Positions 42,814-52,193 of a stretch of DNA of 64,000 nucleotides are shown here, in pieces. Under the pieces are notes generated by a model. The model did not search any database, had not been told where the DNA came from, and saw only the letters and a list, made by a program, of their open reading frames with translations. A program made the translations under genes and the position numbers. Origin of the DNA: Neolewinella marina (lineage in GTDB: Bacteria > Bacteroidota > Bacteroidia > Chitinophagales > Saprospiraceae); contig NZ_PDLO01000009.1 in NCBI RefSeq assembly GCF_002631205.1, positions 62,001-126,000 on the forward strand, read 5' to 3'. Numbering within the stretch: the stretch's first letter is position 1; each line of letters begins with the position of its first letter.

Positions 42814-43009
42814 CAGACATCGGATGTTGGAGGGGTGTCATCTTGTCAGACATCCGATGTCTGACAGGGCTGTGGGTCATGTTTTTACCCGATTTCTGAG
42901 AAATATCAATTGGGCACATTCGGAAACCCCAGCAAAACATAGGATTGACATTTTGTCAGACATCCGATGTCTGACAGCTTGGCGTGCGGACAACATCCGA
43001 TGTCTGCCA
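42814..43009. repeat. REPIN-like element C
   Basis: Four copies of the palindrome family at 42814-42831, 42845-42867, 42954-42976 and 42990-43009. The inner two are perfect 23-mers (arms TGTCAGACATC and GATGTCTGACA). Each pair has the 33-bp step seen in element A, and the pairs are inverted to each other around an AT-richer core of about 86 bp. It lies between divergent yidD and the VPS10-like gene. Confidence 0.85.
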
Positions 43010-43044
43010 GCCGCAGGCTATCTTGCCAGCTTTAGCTCCAATCC

Positions 43045-46000
43045 ATGACCAGAATCACCCAGCTCCTCACCCTTCTCCTTTGCACCTGCGCCCCCGCCCT
43101 GCTCCTGGCCCAGGACCTCAACGAAACCTACTGGAAAGCCCTCGCGCCCCGCTCCCTCGGCCCGGCCGGGATGTCCGGGCGGGTAACGGGCATCGACGTC
43201 CACCCCCAGGACCGCGACCTGATCTACGTAGCCACGGCTTCTGGCGGACTCTGGAAAAGCACCAACGGCGGCACGAGCTTCGCGCCCATTTTTGACGACC
43301 AGAAGTACCTCAGCATCGGAGCGGTGGCCGTCAGCGACGCCAACCCCAGCATCATCTGGGCCGGCACCGGCGAAGGCAACCCCCGCAACTCGGCCAACTA
43401 CGGCGGCGGCATCTACCGCAGCCTCGACGGCGGAGCCACCTGGGAGATGATGGGACTGGAAGATACCCGCCACATCCACCGCATCCTCACCCACCCCACC
43501 GACCCGAACACCGTCTACGTAGGTGCCATGGGCAGCATGTGGGGACCGAACCCCGAGCGCGGCGTCTACCGAACCACCGACGGCGGCAAGAACTGGGAGC
43601 GCGTCCTGTACGTCGACGAGGGCACCGGCATCGCTGACTTCGTGATGGACCCCTCCAACCCCGACAAGCTGATCGCCGCCACCTGGACCTTCGACCGCGA
43701 CCCCTGGTTCTTCAACTCCGGCGGACCGGGCTCCGGCATCTGGATCTCCAAGGACGGCGGCGACAACTGGGAGCGCCGCACCGCCAAGCATGGCCTGCCC
43801 AAGGGCAACCTCGGCCGCATCGGACTGGCCATCGCCGCCAGCAACCCCGACATCGTCTACGCCCTGGTGGAAGCCAAGGAAAACGGACTGTACAAAAGCA
43901 CCGACGGCGGCCAGTCCTTCAGCCTGGTGACCACCAAGGACGTCGGCGACCGCCCCTTCTACTACGCCGAGATCTACGTAGACCCCCAGAACCCGAACCG
44001 GGTGTTCCACATCGCTACCTACATCAGCAAATCGGATGACGGCGGCAAGACCTTCCGCGAAATCGCCAACTACGGCAACAACGTCCACCCCGACAACCAC
44101 GCCTTCTGGATCGATGAGGACAACCCCGAGCACATCATCCAGGGCAACGACGGCGGACTAAACTTCAGCCACGACGGCGGGGAAACCTGGCGCTTTGCCG
44201 CCAACCTGCCCCTGGCCCAGTTCTACCACATCAACTACGACATGAGCTACCCCTACCTGATCGGGGGCGGCATGCAGGACAACGGCAGCTGGGTAGGCCC
44301 CAGCCAGGCCCTGAAGAGCGGCGGCGTCACCGACGCCGACTGGCAGGAAGTGTACTTCGGCGACGGCTTCGACATCATCTTCAAGCCCGACGAGGCCGAC
44401 GTGGTCTACGCCGCCAGCCAGGGCGGTGCCCTGGGCAAGGTGGACCGCAGCACCGGCAAGACGACCTTCATCCGGCCCGTCCACCCCGAAGGGGAATTCC
44501 TCCGCTTCAACTGGAACGCCCCCATCGCCCAGTCGCCCCGCGACCCGAACACCATCTACATGGGCAGCCAGTACGTCCACAAGAGCACCAACGCCGGCCT
44601 GAGCTGGGAGATCATCAGTCCCGACCTGACCACCAACGACTCCACCAAGCAGCGGCAGGACATCAGCGGCGGACTTACCATCGACGCCACCCAAGCCGAA
44701 AATCACACCACCCTGCTGGCCATCGTGCCCGCCCCGCCCCAGTTCATGCAACCCCAGACCCTGTGGGTGAGCAGCGACGACGGACGGCTCCACATCAGCC
44801 GCAACGACGGAGAGGAGTGGACGGAACTCACCAGCAAGCTCACCGGCATGAACCCCGGCAGCTGGATCCCCTACATCGAGGCCTCCCCCATCAATCCCGG
44901 CGAAGCCTTCGTAGTGGTGAACGACTACCGCCGCGGCGACTACCGACCCATGGTGTACCACACCACGAATTACGGGGAGAGCTTCACCCGCATCGTAGAT
45001 GAGAACAAGGTCAGCGGCCACGCCCAGGCCATCGTGCAGGACCCCGTGCAGGAAAACCTCCTCTTCCTGGGCACTGACCAGGGGCTCTGGTACAGCCTCG
45101 ACTACGGCGACAGCTGGACCCGCTTCGACGCCGGCTTCCCCCACGTGTCGACCCGCGACCTCAAGATCCACCCCCGGGAGCACGACCTGATCATCGCCAC
45201 CTTCGGCCGCGCGGCCTGGATCCTGGACGATATCCGCCCGTTCCGCGAAATGGCCCGTGAGGGCGCCGAGATCCTGCAGGATTCCTTCCGCCTCTTCCCG
45301 GCCCCGGACGCCTACGCCTGGGAAACCCGCTCCTACCAGGGCACCCGCTTCTACGCCCAGGGACAATTCCAGGGTGAGGACCGCCCCGGCGGCGCGATGC
45401 TGACGTATTGGGTACGCCCCGGCGGCCCCGGTGAAATGGTGGATCCCGACTCCGTGGACGTGAGCCAGCTGACCCGCTTCTCCATCATCGACCCCGAGAT
45501 CAAGGAGGACATTCCCGGCCGCGAAACCGGCAGCCTGCGGAAGGCCTTTGCCAACCCCGACGACGAGGTGGACCCCATCCCCGCCCCGAAGGAAAAGGTG
45601 AAGATCCAGGTGATCGACGTACAGACCGGCGACACCATCCGCACCTACACCGAAAAGCCGCGGTGGGGCATGAACCGGACTTCCTGGAACCTGCGCCGCG
45701 ACGGCGTAGAAACCCCCAGCCGCCGCGAGCGGAAGGAAGACGCCGACGCCCTGAACGGCATCTCCGTCACCCCCGGTACCTACCGCATCCTGATGACCTA
45801 CGGCGACCACACCGGTGAAACCCTGGTGACCCTCCACGCCGATCCCCGCGACGACTACCAGGGCAGCGCCCGCTACGCCGCCCGCGACCGGATGTACGCC
45901 GAGCTGGAAGCCGAAGTAAACCAGGTAACCGCCGCCTGGAACCGCCTGCAGGAGGCCCGCAAGAGCCTGAAGCGGGTGGAAGACGCCGCCAGCAACGCCC

Positions 46001-46341
46001 CGAAGGCCGTCAAGGACACCCTGGCCGACCACCGCAAGGAGCTCCTCAAGCACATCGACCGCCTCGAGGAGATCGTCACCGAACCCGAAGACCTGAAGGG
46101 CATCCAGCGCAACCCCACCAACCTCCAGGCCTACCTCTACGGCGCCCGCAACTACATCACCCAGATCGAAGGCGAACCCAGCCAGATGGCCCGCCTGATG
46201 CTGGAGCAATTCTCCGAGAAGGGCGACGACTTCGTCCGCCAGGTCAACGCCTTCCTCACCGGCGACCTACGCGATTTCCAGGAGGAAGTGCGCGCCGCGA
46301 ATTTGAGCCTGTTCGGGGAGCTGGGTGAGGTCAAGGAGTGA
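43045..46341 (+). CDS. Sortilin/VPS10-like beta-propeller exoprotein
   Basis: 1098 residues with a signal peptide to about residue 22 (LLLAQ). Residues 25-730 contain many Asp-box/BNR repeats of the S-x-D-G-G-x-T-W type (STNGGTSFAP, SLDGGATWEM, TTDGGKNWER, SKDGGDNWER, SHDGGETWRF), forming one or two ten-bladed VPS10-like propellers. Residues about 740-930 form a beta-sandwich region and about 930-1098 a helical tail with heptad-like segments. Such proteins are common in Bacteroidota as WD40/YVTN or glycosyl-hydrolase-like proteins; no catalytic site can be named. A 108-bp tandem repeat starts 16 bp after the stop. Confidence 0.88.
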   Translation: MTRITQLLTLLLCTCAPALLLAQDLNETYWKALAPRSLGPAGMSGRVTGIDVHPQDRDLIYVATASGGLWKSTNGGTSFAPIFDDQKYLSIGAVAVSDANPSIIWAGTGEGNPRNSANYGGGIYRSLDGGATWEMMGLEDTRHIHRILTHPTDPNTVYVGAMGSMWGPNPERGVYRTTDGGKNWERVLYVDEGTGIADFVMDPSNPDKLIAATWTFDRDPWFFNSGGPGSGIWISKDGGDNWERRTAKHGLPKGNLGRIGLAIAASNPDIVYALVEAKENGLYKSTDGGQSFSLVTTKDVGDRPFYYAEIYVDPQNPNRVFHIATYISKSDDGGKTFREIANYGNNVHPDNHAFWIDEDNPEHIIQGNDGGLNFSHDGGETWRFAANLPLAQFYHINYDMSYPYLIGGGMQDNGSWVGPSQALKSGGVTDADWQEVYFGDGFDIIFKPDEADVVYAASQGGALGKVDRSTGKTTFIRPVHPEGEFLRFNWNAPIAQSPRDPNTIYMGSQYVHKSTNAGLSWEIISPDLTTNDSTKQRQDISGGLTIDATQAENHTTLLAIVPAPPQFMQPQTLWVSSDDGRLHISRNDGEEWTELTSKLTGMNPGSWIPYIEASPINPGEAFVVVNDYRRGDYRPMVYHTTNYGESFTRIVDENKVSGHAQAIVQDPVQENLLFLGTDQGLWYSLDYGDSWTRFDAGFPHVSTRDLKIHPREHDLIIATFGRAAWILDDIRPFREMAREGAEILQDSFRLFPAPDAYAWETRSYQGTRFYAQGQFQGEDRPGGAMLTYWVRPGGPGEMVDPDSVDVSQLTRFSIIDPEIKEDIPGRETGSLRKAFANPDDEVDPIPAPKEKVKIQVIDVQTGDTIRTYTEKPRWGMNRTSWNLRRDGVETPSRRERKEDADALNGISVTPGTYRILMTYGDHTGETLVTLHADPRDDYQGSARYAARDRMYAELEAEVNQVTAAWNRLQEARKSLKRVEDAASNAPKAVKDTLADHRKELLKHIDRLEEIVTEPEDLKGIQRNPTNLQAYLYGARNYITQIEGEPSQMARLMLEQFSEKGDDFVRQVNAFLTGDLRDFQEEVRAANLSLFGELGEVKE

Positions 46342-46357
46342 AATGGGTCAATGGGTT

Positions 46358-46780
46358 AAGGAGTTAATGGGTCAAGGGGTCAATGGCCCGCAGTGCTTGC
46401 CTCCATTGCAGGTCCTGGCTTTGCCCCTGACCCCTATTATCTTCTCCGGCCCTAGCAATGGGGCTAAGGAGTTAATGGGTCAAGGGGTCAATGGCCCGCA
46501 GTGCTTGCCTCCATTGCAAGTTCTGGCATTGCCCCTGACCCCTTGTATCTTCTCCGGTCCTAGCAAAGGGGCTAAGGAGTTAATGGGTCAAGGGGTCAAT
46601 GGCCCGCAGTGCTTGCCTCTATTGCAGGTCCTGGCTTTGCCCCTGACCCCTAGTATCTTCTCCGGCCCTAGCGAAGAGGCTAAGGAGTGAATGGGTCAAG
46701 GAGTCAAGGGCCCGCAGTGCTTGTCTCCATTTGCAAGTCCTGACTTTTCCCCGTGACCCCTTTACCCCTGGCTCTTTCCC
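46358..46780. repeat. 108-bp tandem repeat, about four copies
   Basis: Units begin AAGGAGTTAATGGGTCAAGG at 46358, 46466, 46574 and, diverged, 46682, each exactly 108 bp apart. Every unit contains GGCCCGCAGTGCTTGCCTC and ends near CTTCTCCGGCCCTAG. Because 108 is a multiple of three, one frame stays open across three units, but this is not regarded as a gene. Confidence 0.9.
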
Positions 46781-46783
46781 CCA

Positions 46784-47000
46784 CCCGAGCGAAGCGAGGG
46801 ATAAATGCCGTGCTATTCACCCCTTCAGCCCTTCACTCCTTCACCCCTTGTACCTCCCCCCACCCGAGCGAAGCGAGGGACGAATGTCGTGCTATTAACC
46901 CCTTCACTCCTTCACCCCTTGTACCTTCCCCTACCCGAGCGAAGCGAGGGGTAAATGCCCTGCTATTGACCCCTTAACCCCTTGACTTATTGACCCCTCA
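46784..47000. repeat. Dispersed GAGCGAAGCGAGGG repeats, second cluster
   Basis: CCCGAGCGAAGCGAGGG starts at 46784, 46863 and 46934, each followed by AAATGCC/GTGCTATT-like text and CACCCCTT octamers. It is the same family as at 9610-9820. It fills the space up to the MFS start. Confidence 0.8.
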
Positions 47001-48188
47001 ATGAACCCCAGGTACCTAACCTTCGGCTTCCTCCACTTCTTCTTCAGCTTCGTGGGGCAGACCTTCTTCATCAGTCTGTTCGTGGCGCGAATGACGGAGC
47101 GGATGGACTGGGGCGAGAGCACCTTCGCCAGCCTGTACTCCGGCGTCACCCTGGTGGCGGCCTTTATCCTGCCCCTGATTGGCCGGCAGATCGACCGGCT
47201 CAAGGTGCGCTACGTCTCCACGGTCACCGCCTTTTGCCTCATCGTGGGCACCCTGCTGCTGGCGTTTGCCGACGAAACCCTCTTGCTAGTGGCCGGCCTC
47301 TTCGTGGTACGGCTGGGTGGACAGGGGGTGTTGCCGCTGATTGGCTCCACCACCATCGGCCGCTTTTTCAATGCGCGGCGCGGTCGGGCGCTGGCACTGT
47401 CCATCATTGGGCTGTCGGTGGCCGAGGTGCTGCTGCCGCCCCTGGCTACCTACGCCATGGTGAGCTACGGCTACGGTCCGGTGTGGCTCATGGCGGGCTG
47501 TGCGGTGCTGCTGATCTTCGTGCCCGCCGTGTGGCTGCTGGTGCGGCGCTACGACGACTTCCAGCGGGCCGATACGGTGGCCGAGGCCCAGCGACGGGAA
47601 GCGCCCGCGGCGGTGGAGGAGGATTCCTGGACGCGGACGCAGGTGCTGAAGGACCGCCGGTTCCAGCTGATATTACCCATCATCCTCTTTATCCCCTTCG
47701 TATTCACCGGACTGGTCTTCAACCAATCCGTTATCGCCGAGCAACGTGGCTACACGGCCGAAACCATGGCCTACGGACTGAGTGCCTACGGGCTCGTGCG
47801 GGTGGCCTTCCTGCTCTTCGGCGGCGATCTCATCGACCGGGTGGGGCCCACGCGGCTGCTGCGCTTCGTGTTGCTGCCGGCCGTGGCGGGACTGCTCGTG
47901 CTGCTGCTGGTGGAAGACAGCTGGTCGGTACCCGTATTTTTCGGGCTGATGGCCGTGAGTGGCGGCATGGATTCGGTGAACACCCCGGCCCTGTGGGCGG
48001 AGCGTTACGGCCCGCGCTTCCTGGGCAGCATCAAGAGCACGGTCCGCCTCTTCGTGGTCGTGAGCTCGGCCGCCGCGCCCATCCTCTTCAGCTACGGACT
48101 GCGGTGGGGGCTGCAGGCGTGGCTGGGCATCCTGGTCGCCTACGGGCTGGCGTGCGTGGGGTTGGCGGTGGCGGAGCGGCGCACCTGA
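47001..48188 (+). CDS. MFS transporter
   Basis: 395 residues, about 12 membrane helices. The loop 2-3 motif is GRQIDRLKVRYV and the helix 4-5 region GRFFNARRGRALALSIIGLSVAEVLLPPLATY, which resembles the OFA/monocarboxylate branch of the MFS. The middle loop (about 185-210) is charged, as usual. The substrate cannot be assigned from sequence. The start ATG 47001 directly follows the repeat block, so the promoter must lie within or before the repeats. Confidence 0.85.
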   Translation: MNPRYLTFGFLHFFFSFVGQTFFISLFVARMTERMDWGESTFASLYSGVTLVAAFILPLIGRQIDRLKVRYVSTVTAFCLIVGTLLLAFADETLLLVAGLFVVRLGGQGVLPLIGSTTIGRFFNARRGRALALSIIGLSVAEVLLPPLATYAMVSYGYGPVWLMAGCAVLLIFVPAVWLLVRRYDDFQRADTVAEAQRREAPAAVEEDSWTRTQVLKDRRFQLILPIILFIPFVFTGLVFNQSVIAEQRGYTAETMAYGLSAYGLVRVAFLLFGGDLIDRVGPTRLLRFVLLPAVAGLLVLLLVEDSWSVPVFFGLMAVSGGMDSVNTPALWAERYGPRFLGSIKSTVRLFVVVSSAAAPILFSYGLRWGLQAWLGILVAYGLACVGLAVAERRT

Positions 48189-48248
48189 GGTCGAGGCCTT
48201 GTAGGCCGAGCAAACAACAAGCCGGGCGGCGGCGCGCAGGTGCCTGTT

Positions 48249-49280
48249 TTACACCTGGCCCCGCCGCGAAAGCAATACCGCAATAGGCCGGGTCGACCGG
48301 AACTGGGCCAGGAAGGTGATGAGCACGAAAGTGATCGGTACGCAAAGCAGCATGCCCACCACGCCCCAGAGGAGGCCCCAGAGGATGAGCGAAAAGATGA
48401 TCACGAAGGGGCTGATGTTCAGCGCGTTCCCGTACAGCCGAGGTTCGAGGAGCCCGCCGATGAAGAGTTGGATCAGGCCGACCCCCGCCGCCACGATGAT
48501 GAAGGGGGTGAGGTAGTCGAATTGTACGAAGGCCATCAGGCTGGGCAGCACCGTGGCGACGATGGACCCGATGGTCGGGATGAAGTTCAGGGCGAAAATG
48601 GCGAAGGCCCAGAAGATGGCGAAATCCAGTCCGGCGTACTCAATGACGAAGTAGCTCAGCAAGCCGGTAGCAAAGGAGGCAGCGAACTTCACGCCGATGT
48701 AGGCCCGGATGGCCTGGTTGAGCTTGCCGAGCAGCAGCTGCAGACGGGCACTCCGCCGGGGCTTGAGCCGCAGGGAGGCCAGCTTTTGCGGAAAGGTGTG
48801 CTGCTCCACCAGCAGGAAGAGGGTATACAGCAGGACGAGCAGGAACTGCCGCGTGGCCATGGTGAAAGCCGCCAGCAGGCTCAGGAGGTATTCGTTGATG
48901 TCCAGCTCCCCGTAGAGCGCACTCAGGGTGATGGCCTCGTCGTAGCCCAGGGCCACGAGAATACGGCCGAACTGCCGCTCCAGGTTGCGCCAGTAGTCGG
49001 GGGCCGTGGCGATCATTTCATTGATTTGCTGGCCGACCATGCTCCCCATCAGCACGATGGCGGCCAGCACCACCACGGCCGCTACAGTGAGGCTCACGCC
49101 GCGCGGGCTCCGGGAGCCAAGGCCGGGGATCCGGCGCAGGAGCTGGTCGACGGCATTGATCAGGTACCACAGCACGAAAGCCAGCACCACCGGAACCAGG
49201 AGGGGCTTGCCGAAATACATGAGGCACACGAACAGGCCGGCCAGCGCCAGGGAGTAGGTGATTTTTTGCAGGGGTAGCAT
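48249..49280 (-). CDS. AI-2E family (PerM-type) membrane permease
   Basis: 343 residues with about eight membrane helices. The family pattern is visible: LVPVVLAFVLWYLINAVDQLLRR near the N-terminus, and in the C-terminal half AIFALNFIPTIGSIVATVLPSLMAF and GLIQLFIGGLLEPRLYGNALNISPFVIIFSLILWGLLWGVVGMLL. Despite the name, members include sodium/proton antiporters and proteins of unknown substrate. The gene converges with the MFS gene. Upstream, 49281-49596 contains no gene or clear motif. Confidence 0.9.
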   Translation of the reverse strand: MLPLQKITYSLALAGLFVCLMYFGKPLLVPVVLAFVLWYLINAVDQLLRRIPGLGSRSPRGVSLTVAAVVVLAAIVLMGSMVGQQINEMIATAPDYWRNLERQFGRILVALGYDEAITLSALYGELDINEYLLSLLAAFTMATRQFLLVLLYTLFLLVEQHTFPQKLASLRLKPRRSARLQLLLGKLNQAIRAYIGVKFAASFATGLLSYFVIEYAGLDFAIFWAFAIFALNFIPTIGSIVATVLPSLMAFVQFDYLTPFIIVAAGVGLIQLFIGGLLEPRLYGNALNISPFVIIFSLILWGLLWGVVGMLLCVPITFVLITFLAQFRSTRPIAVLLSRRGQV

Positions 49281-49596
49281 GGGGGTGAGAACCTCTGGGC
49301 GGTCCGAAAGGTCATCCGGCCGGATCTTTATCTTGTCCTTCCCGGGATTTCTTGACGAAGACCGGACAGTAGGTACATGGAAGGACTACCGCTGGGTCGA
49401 TTGAAACCGACGCCCTGGCTGGAAGGATATATCGGGCCTGGAGGCCCTCAACCCGGGCGTTTGTCTACTACACTACAGCGGGTCCGGTCATGCGTACGAA
49501 CCCAGCGGGCAAAGACGCCAATCGGAGATGGTAACTGGTAAATCCAGCCCGGGCTACAATTATCACACTTTACCCCTCGACCCGGAGGGTCCCGAC
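49281..49596. other. Intergenic region without recognised feature
   Basis: 316 bp between the AI-2E permease start and the inositol oxygenase stop. Only a short GGGCCTGGAGGCCC-like inverted repeat near 49434 was noted. No gene, promoter box or repeat family member is seen. Confidence 0.6.
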
Positions 49597-50412
49597 CTAC
49601 CAGTAAATCGGGCCGGTGCCCAGGTACTTCTCCGCGATGGGCCGGTAGTAGTCGATCACGTCCTCGAGGTCGTACACCTTCTGGCTCTTGGTGTAGAGGT
49701 CGTACTGGTTGAAGTCGCGGATGATCTCGAGGTAGGCCTTGTCCTTTTCGCCGAGGAGCTCGGTGTAGGCGCCGCCGGAGTGCCAGGGGTAGAAGGAATG
49801 ATAGCGGATCATGACCATCGCCTCTTCGGGGAGGGTATTGGTGGAGTGGTTGTTGAGTACCTGGTAGAGGTATTCGTCGTGGCCCCAGGCCAGGTCTACG
49901 TTGTCGATGCCGCAGCCCGCCTCGTAGATGCCCAGGGGGGTGTTGTAGCGGGGGTCCTGCATGTCGGGGTTCAGGGCGTTGAACTCGGGGTAGACGCAGG
50001 AATCGGGCAGGGCACAGCCCACCACGAATACGTCGCCCACCATGCCCCATTGCTCGGCCTGGCTGGTACCGTCCTCGTCGCTGCCCCAGAGGAACATCAC
50101 CTTGCCGAGGTCGTGGATGAGGCCGGTCAGCTGCATCCAGTCGGGGCGCCCGTCGGCCCGGATGGCTTCGGCGCTCTGGATGAGGTGCTGGACGTTGGGC
50201 AGGTCGAGATCCGGGTCGCTGACGTCGATGAGGCTGTTCAGGTGGCGCATGGCCTCCCAGAGATCCAGGGGCTTGTCGAATTTCAGGTACTTGCGGTGCA
50301 TGCGCTGCACGTAGTCCACCGTCTGGTTCTTGCGCATTTTCCGGTAATGCTCCCGCACCGCCACCGATACGTCGGGCGCGTCGTAATTTCTGAAGACCTT
50401 CTCCTCTGCCAT
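49597..50412 (-). CDS. myo-Inositol oxygenase
   Basis: 271 residues, the normal size for MIOX. The di-iron ligands of the HD-like fold can be placed: His in PNVQHLIQSAE, the His-Asp pair in LTGLIHDLGKVM, His in NHSTNTLP, His in RYHSFYPWH, and Asp in NQYDLYTKS. The enzyme splits myo-inositol with oxygen to give D-glucuronate in the cytoplasm. The close resemblance of NHSTNTLP...RYHSFYPWH to animal and plant MIOX is striking; bacterial MIOX is known but uncommon. A sodium symporter lies 32 bp upstream in the same operon and is likely the inositol importer. Confidence 0.95.
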   Translation of the reverse strand: MAEEKVFRNYDAPDVSVAVREHYRKMRKNQTVDYVQRMHRKYLKFDKPLDLWEAMRHLNSLIDVSDPDLDLPNVQHLIQSAEAIRADGRPDWMQLTGLIHDLGKVMFLWGSDEDGTSQAEQWGMVGDVFVVGCALPDSCVYPEFNALNPDMQDPRYNTPLGIYEAGCGIDNVDLAWGHDEYLYQVLNNHSTNTLPEEAMVMIRYHSFYPWHSGGAYTELLGEKDKAYLEIIRDFNQYDLYTKSQKVYDLEDVIDYYRPIAEKYLGTGPIYW

Positions 50413-50444
50413 GGTGCCTTGATTCTGGAGCAGTAGCTGCCCGG

Positions 50445-52049
50445 TTAAACGTTTCCGAGTGAAAGATAGAACGCCAGGGTGAGAACGACCAGCACCACGC
50501 TAAAAACCTTCGCGTACTTCCAGGGGCTCAGGTTGAGCTTTCCGGCGTCGTACATGATGAATTTGGGATCCTTCGGGGTCAGGTGGGAGACTACGTGCAT
50601 CACGATGATGTTCAGCACGAACTCGATGCCCCAGATGTGGACGAAGTGGAGGTTCACCGCGAGCACGTAGTCCAGGAAGACGTAGAAGACCAGGCCGAAC
50701 AGCAGTCCCGCCTTGGCACCCGTGGCGGACACCCGCGGAAACAAAAATCCGGCCGCGATCACGCTGGCGATCGGAATGAAGAAGATGCCGTTCAATTGCT
50801 GGAGCAATTGGTACAGACCAGCCGGAGCATTGGCCACGAAGGGCGCGATGCCGATGGCGAAAAAGGCCAGGATCGCGGAGGTCCACTTGCCCACTTTCAC
50901 CAACCGGAGTTCCCCGGCGTCTTTCTGGATGTAGCGTTTGTAGATCCCCAGGCTGAACACCGTAGCCGCGCTGTTCAGCGTGCTGTTGAAGGTACTGAAG
51001 ATGGCCCCCATCATTACCGCCACGAAGAAGCCCGTCAACCACAGGGGCAATACCCGCTTAACCAGCAGGGGGTACACGCTGTCGGGGTTGTCGTACAGGC
51101 TTTCCCCGTAGTAGTAGAAGCCGATCAGGCCCGGCAAGACGATGATCAAGGGCACCAGGATCTTGAGCAAGCCGGTGAACAGCAGCCCCTTCTGAGCCTC
51201 TTTCAGGCTCACGGCCCCCAGCACCCGCTGGATGATCGACTGGTGCATGGTCCAGAAATAAATCTGGTTGATGACCAGCCCGGTAAAGAGTACCTCGAAG
51301 GGCAGGATGGCCGTGCGGGCCCCCTCCCCGACCCCCGGCTCCTTGCTGATGACGTTGAACTTGTCGGGACTGTTCTCGAAAACCCGGCTGAGGCCTTCCA
51401 GGGCGTTTCCCTCCCCGATGCTCAACAGCGCCAGTACGGGAACGAGCAATCCCGCCACCAGCAATCCGAAACCATTGATGGTATCCGTGTAGGCGACCAT
51501 CTTCAGTCCCCCAAAGATGGCGTACACCGCCCCGATGATCCCCACGATCAGGATGGTGACCCAGATGCCCTCCCGCTCACTGATGTTGAGCAGATCAGAG
51601 ATTTCAAATATGGCCTCAATGTTCAGCGCCCCCGTGTACAGCACGATGGGCAGCAGGGTAGCCACGAAAGAAATGATCAGCAAGAGGGCCACGAGCGTAC
51701 GGGTGAGCCCGTCAAATCGCTTTTCCAGAAATTCGGGAATCGTGGTCAGCCCCATTTTCAGGTACTTCGGCGCGAAGTAGAGCGCCCCCACGATCAGGGC
51801 CAGGGCGGAAGTGACTTCCCACGCGATGATGATGGCCCCGTTGCGGTAGGCCGAGCCGTTCATCCCCACCAGGTGCTCGGTGGAAATGTTGGTCAGCAGC
51901 AGGGAGCCCGCGATCACCACCCCCGTCAGCGATCTGCCCCCCAGGAAGTAACCGTCTTGCGTATCCAGATTATTCCGGCGAAGCTTCCAGGTAGCGTAAA
52001 AGGCCACGAATCCGGTATAAAGCAAAAAGGTCAGTACGGTCACTCCCAT
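50445..52049 (-). CDS. SLC5-type sodium/solute symporter (probable myo-inositol uptake)
   Basis: 534 residues with about 14 membrane helices. The SSF pattern is clear: GGRSLTGVVIAGSLLLTNISTEHLVGMNGSAYRNG in helix 1 (unwound sodium-site region), VYAIFGGLKMVAYTDTINGFGL, and the helix 8 FSTFNSTLNSAATVFSLGIYKRY carrying the sodium-binding Ser/Asn residues. It is most like the SGLT/SMIT branch for sugars and inositol. The coupling with MIOX on one message supports myo-inositol as substrate (inference). Confidence 0.9.
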   Translation of the reverse strand: MGVTVLTFLLYTGFVAFYATWKLRRNNLDTQDGYFLGGRSLTGVVIAGSLLLTNISTEHLVGMNGSAYRNGAIIIAWEVTSALALIVGALYFAPKYLKMGLTTIPEFLEKRFDGLTRTLVALLLIISFVATLLPIVLYTGALNIEAIFEISDLLNISEREGIWVTILIVGIIGAVYAIFGGLKMVAYTDTINGFGLLVAGLLVPVLALLSIGEGNALEGLSRVFENSPDKFNVISKEPGVGEGARTAILPFEVLFTGLVINQIYFWTMHQSIIQRVLGAVSLKEAQKGLLFTGLLKILVPLIIVLPGLIGFYYYGESLYDNPDSVYPLLVKRVLPLWLTGFFVAVMMGAIFSTFNSTLNSAATVFSLGIYKRYIQKDAGELRLVKVGKWTSAILAFFAIGIAPFVANAPAGLYQLLQQLNGIFFIPIASVIAAGFLFPRVSATGAKAGLLFGLVFYVFLDYVLAVNLHFVHIWGIEFVLNIIVMHVVSHLTPKDPKFIMYDAGKLNLSPWKYAKVFSVVLVVLTLAFYLSLGNV

Positions 52050-52193
52050 GCAAGGTCATTTCAGTTGGAGCCCATAAGGTAGCAAGTGGATGCCTTTGGG
52101 CGGGGGCTCTTACGGAATCACGGCCGGAACTTCGCATATTGCGAGTAGGCTCCCCCGGAACCCGCTGACGAGCCACCCAGCAACCTCAGACCA

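Noticed and set aside
42773-42940. N-terminal extension of YidD
   Set aside because: The extension translates REPIN-like element C, and YidD proteins are normally 70-85 residues long.
46325-46690. Open frame with an internally repeated peptide after the VPS10-like gene
   Set aside because: It merely translates the 108-bp tandem repeat, has no start context or family, and overlaps the preceding coding end.
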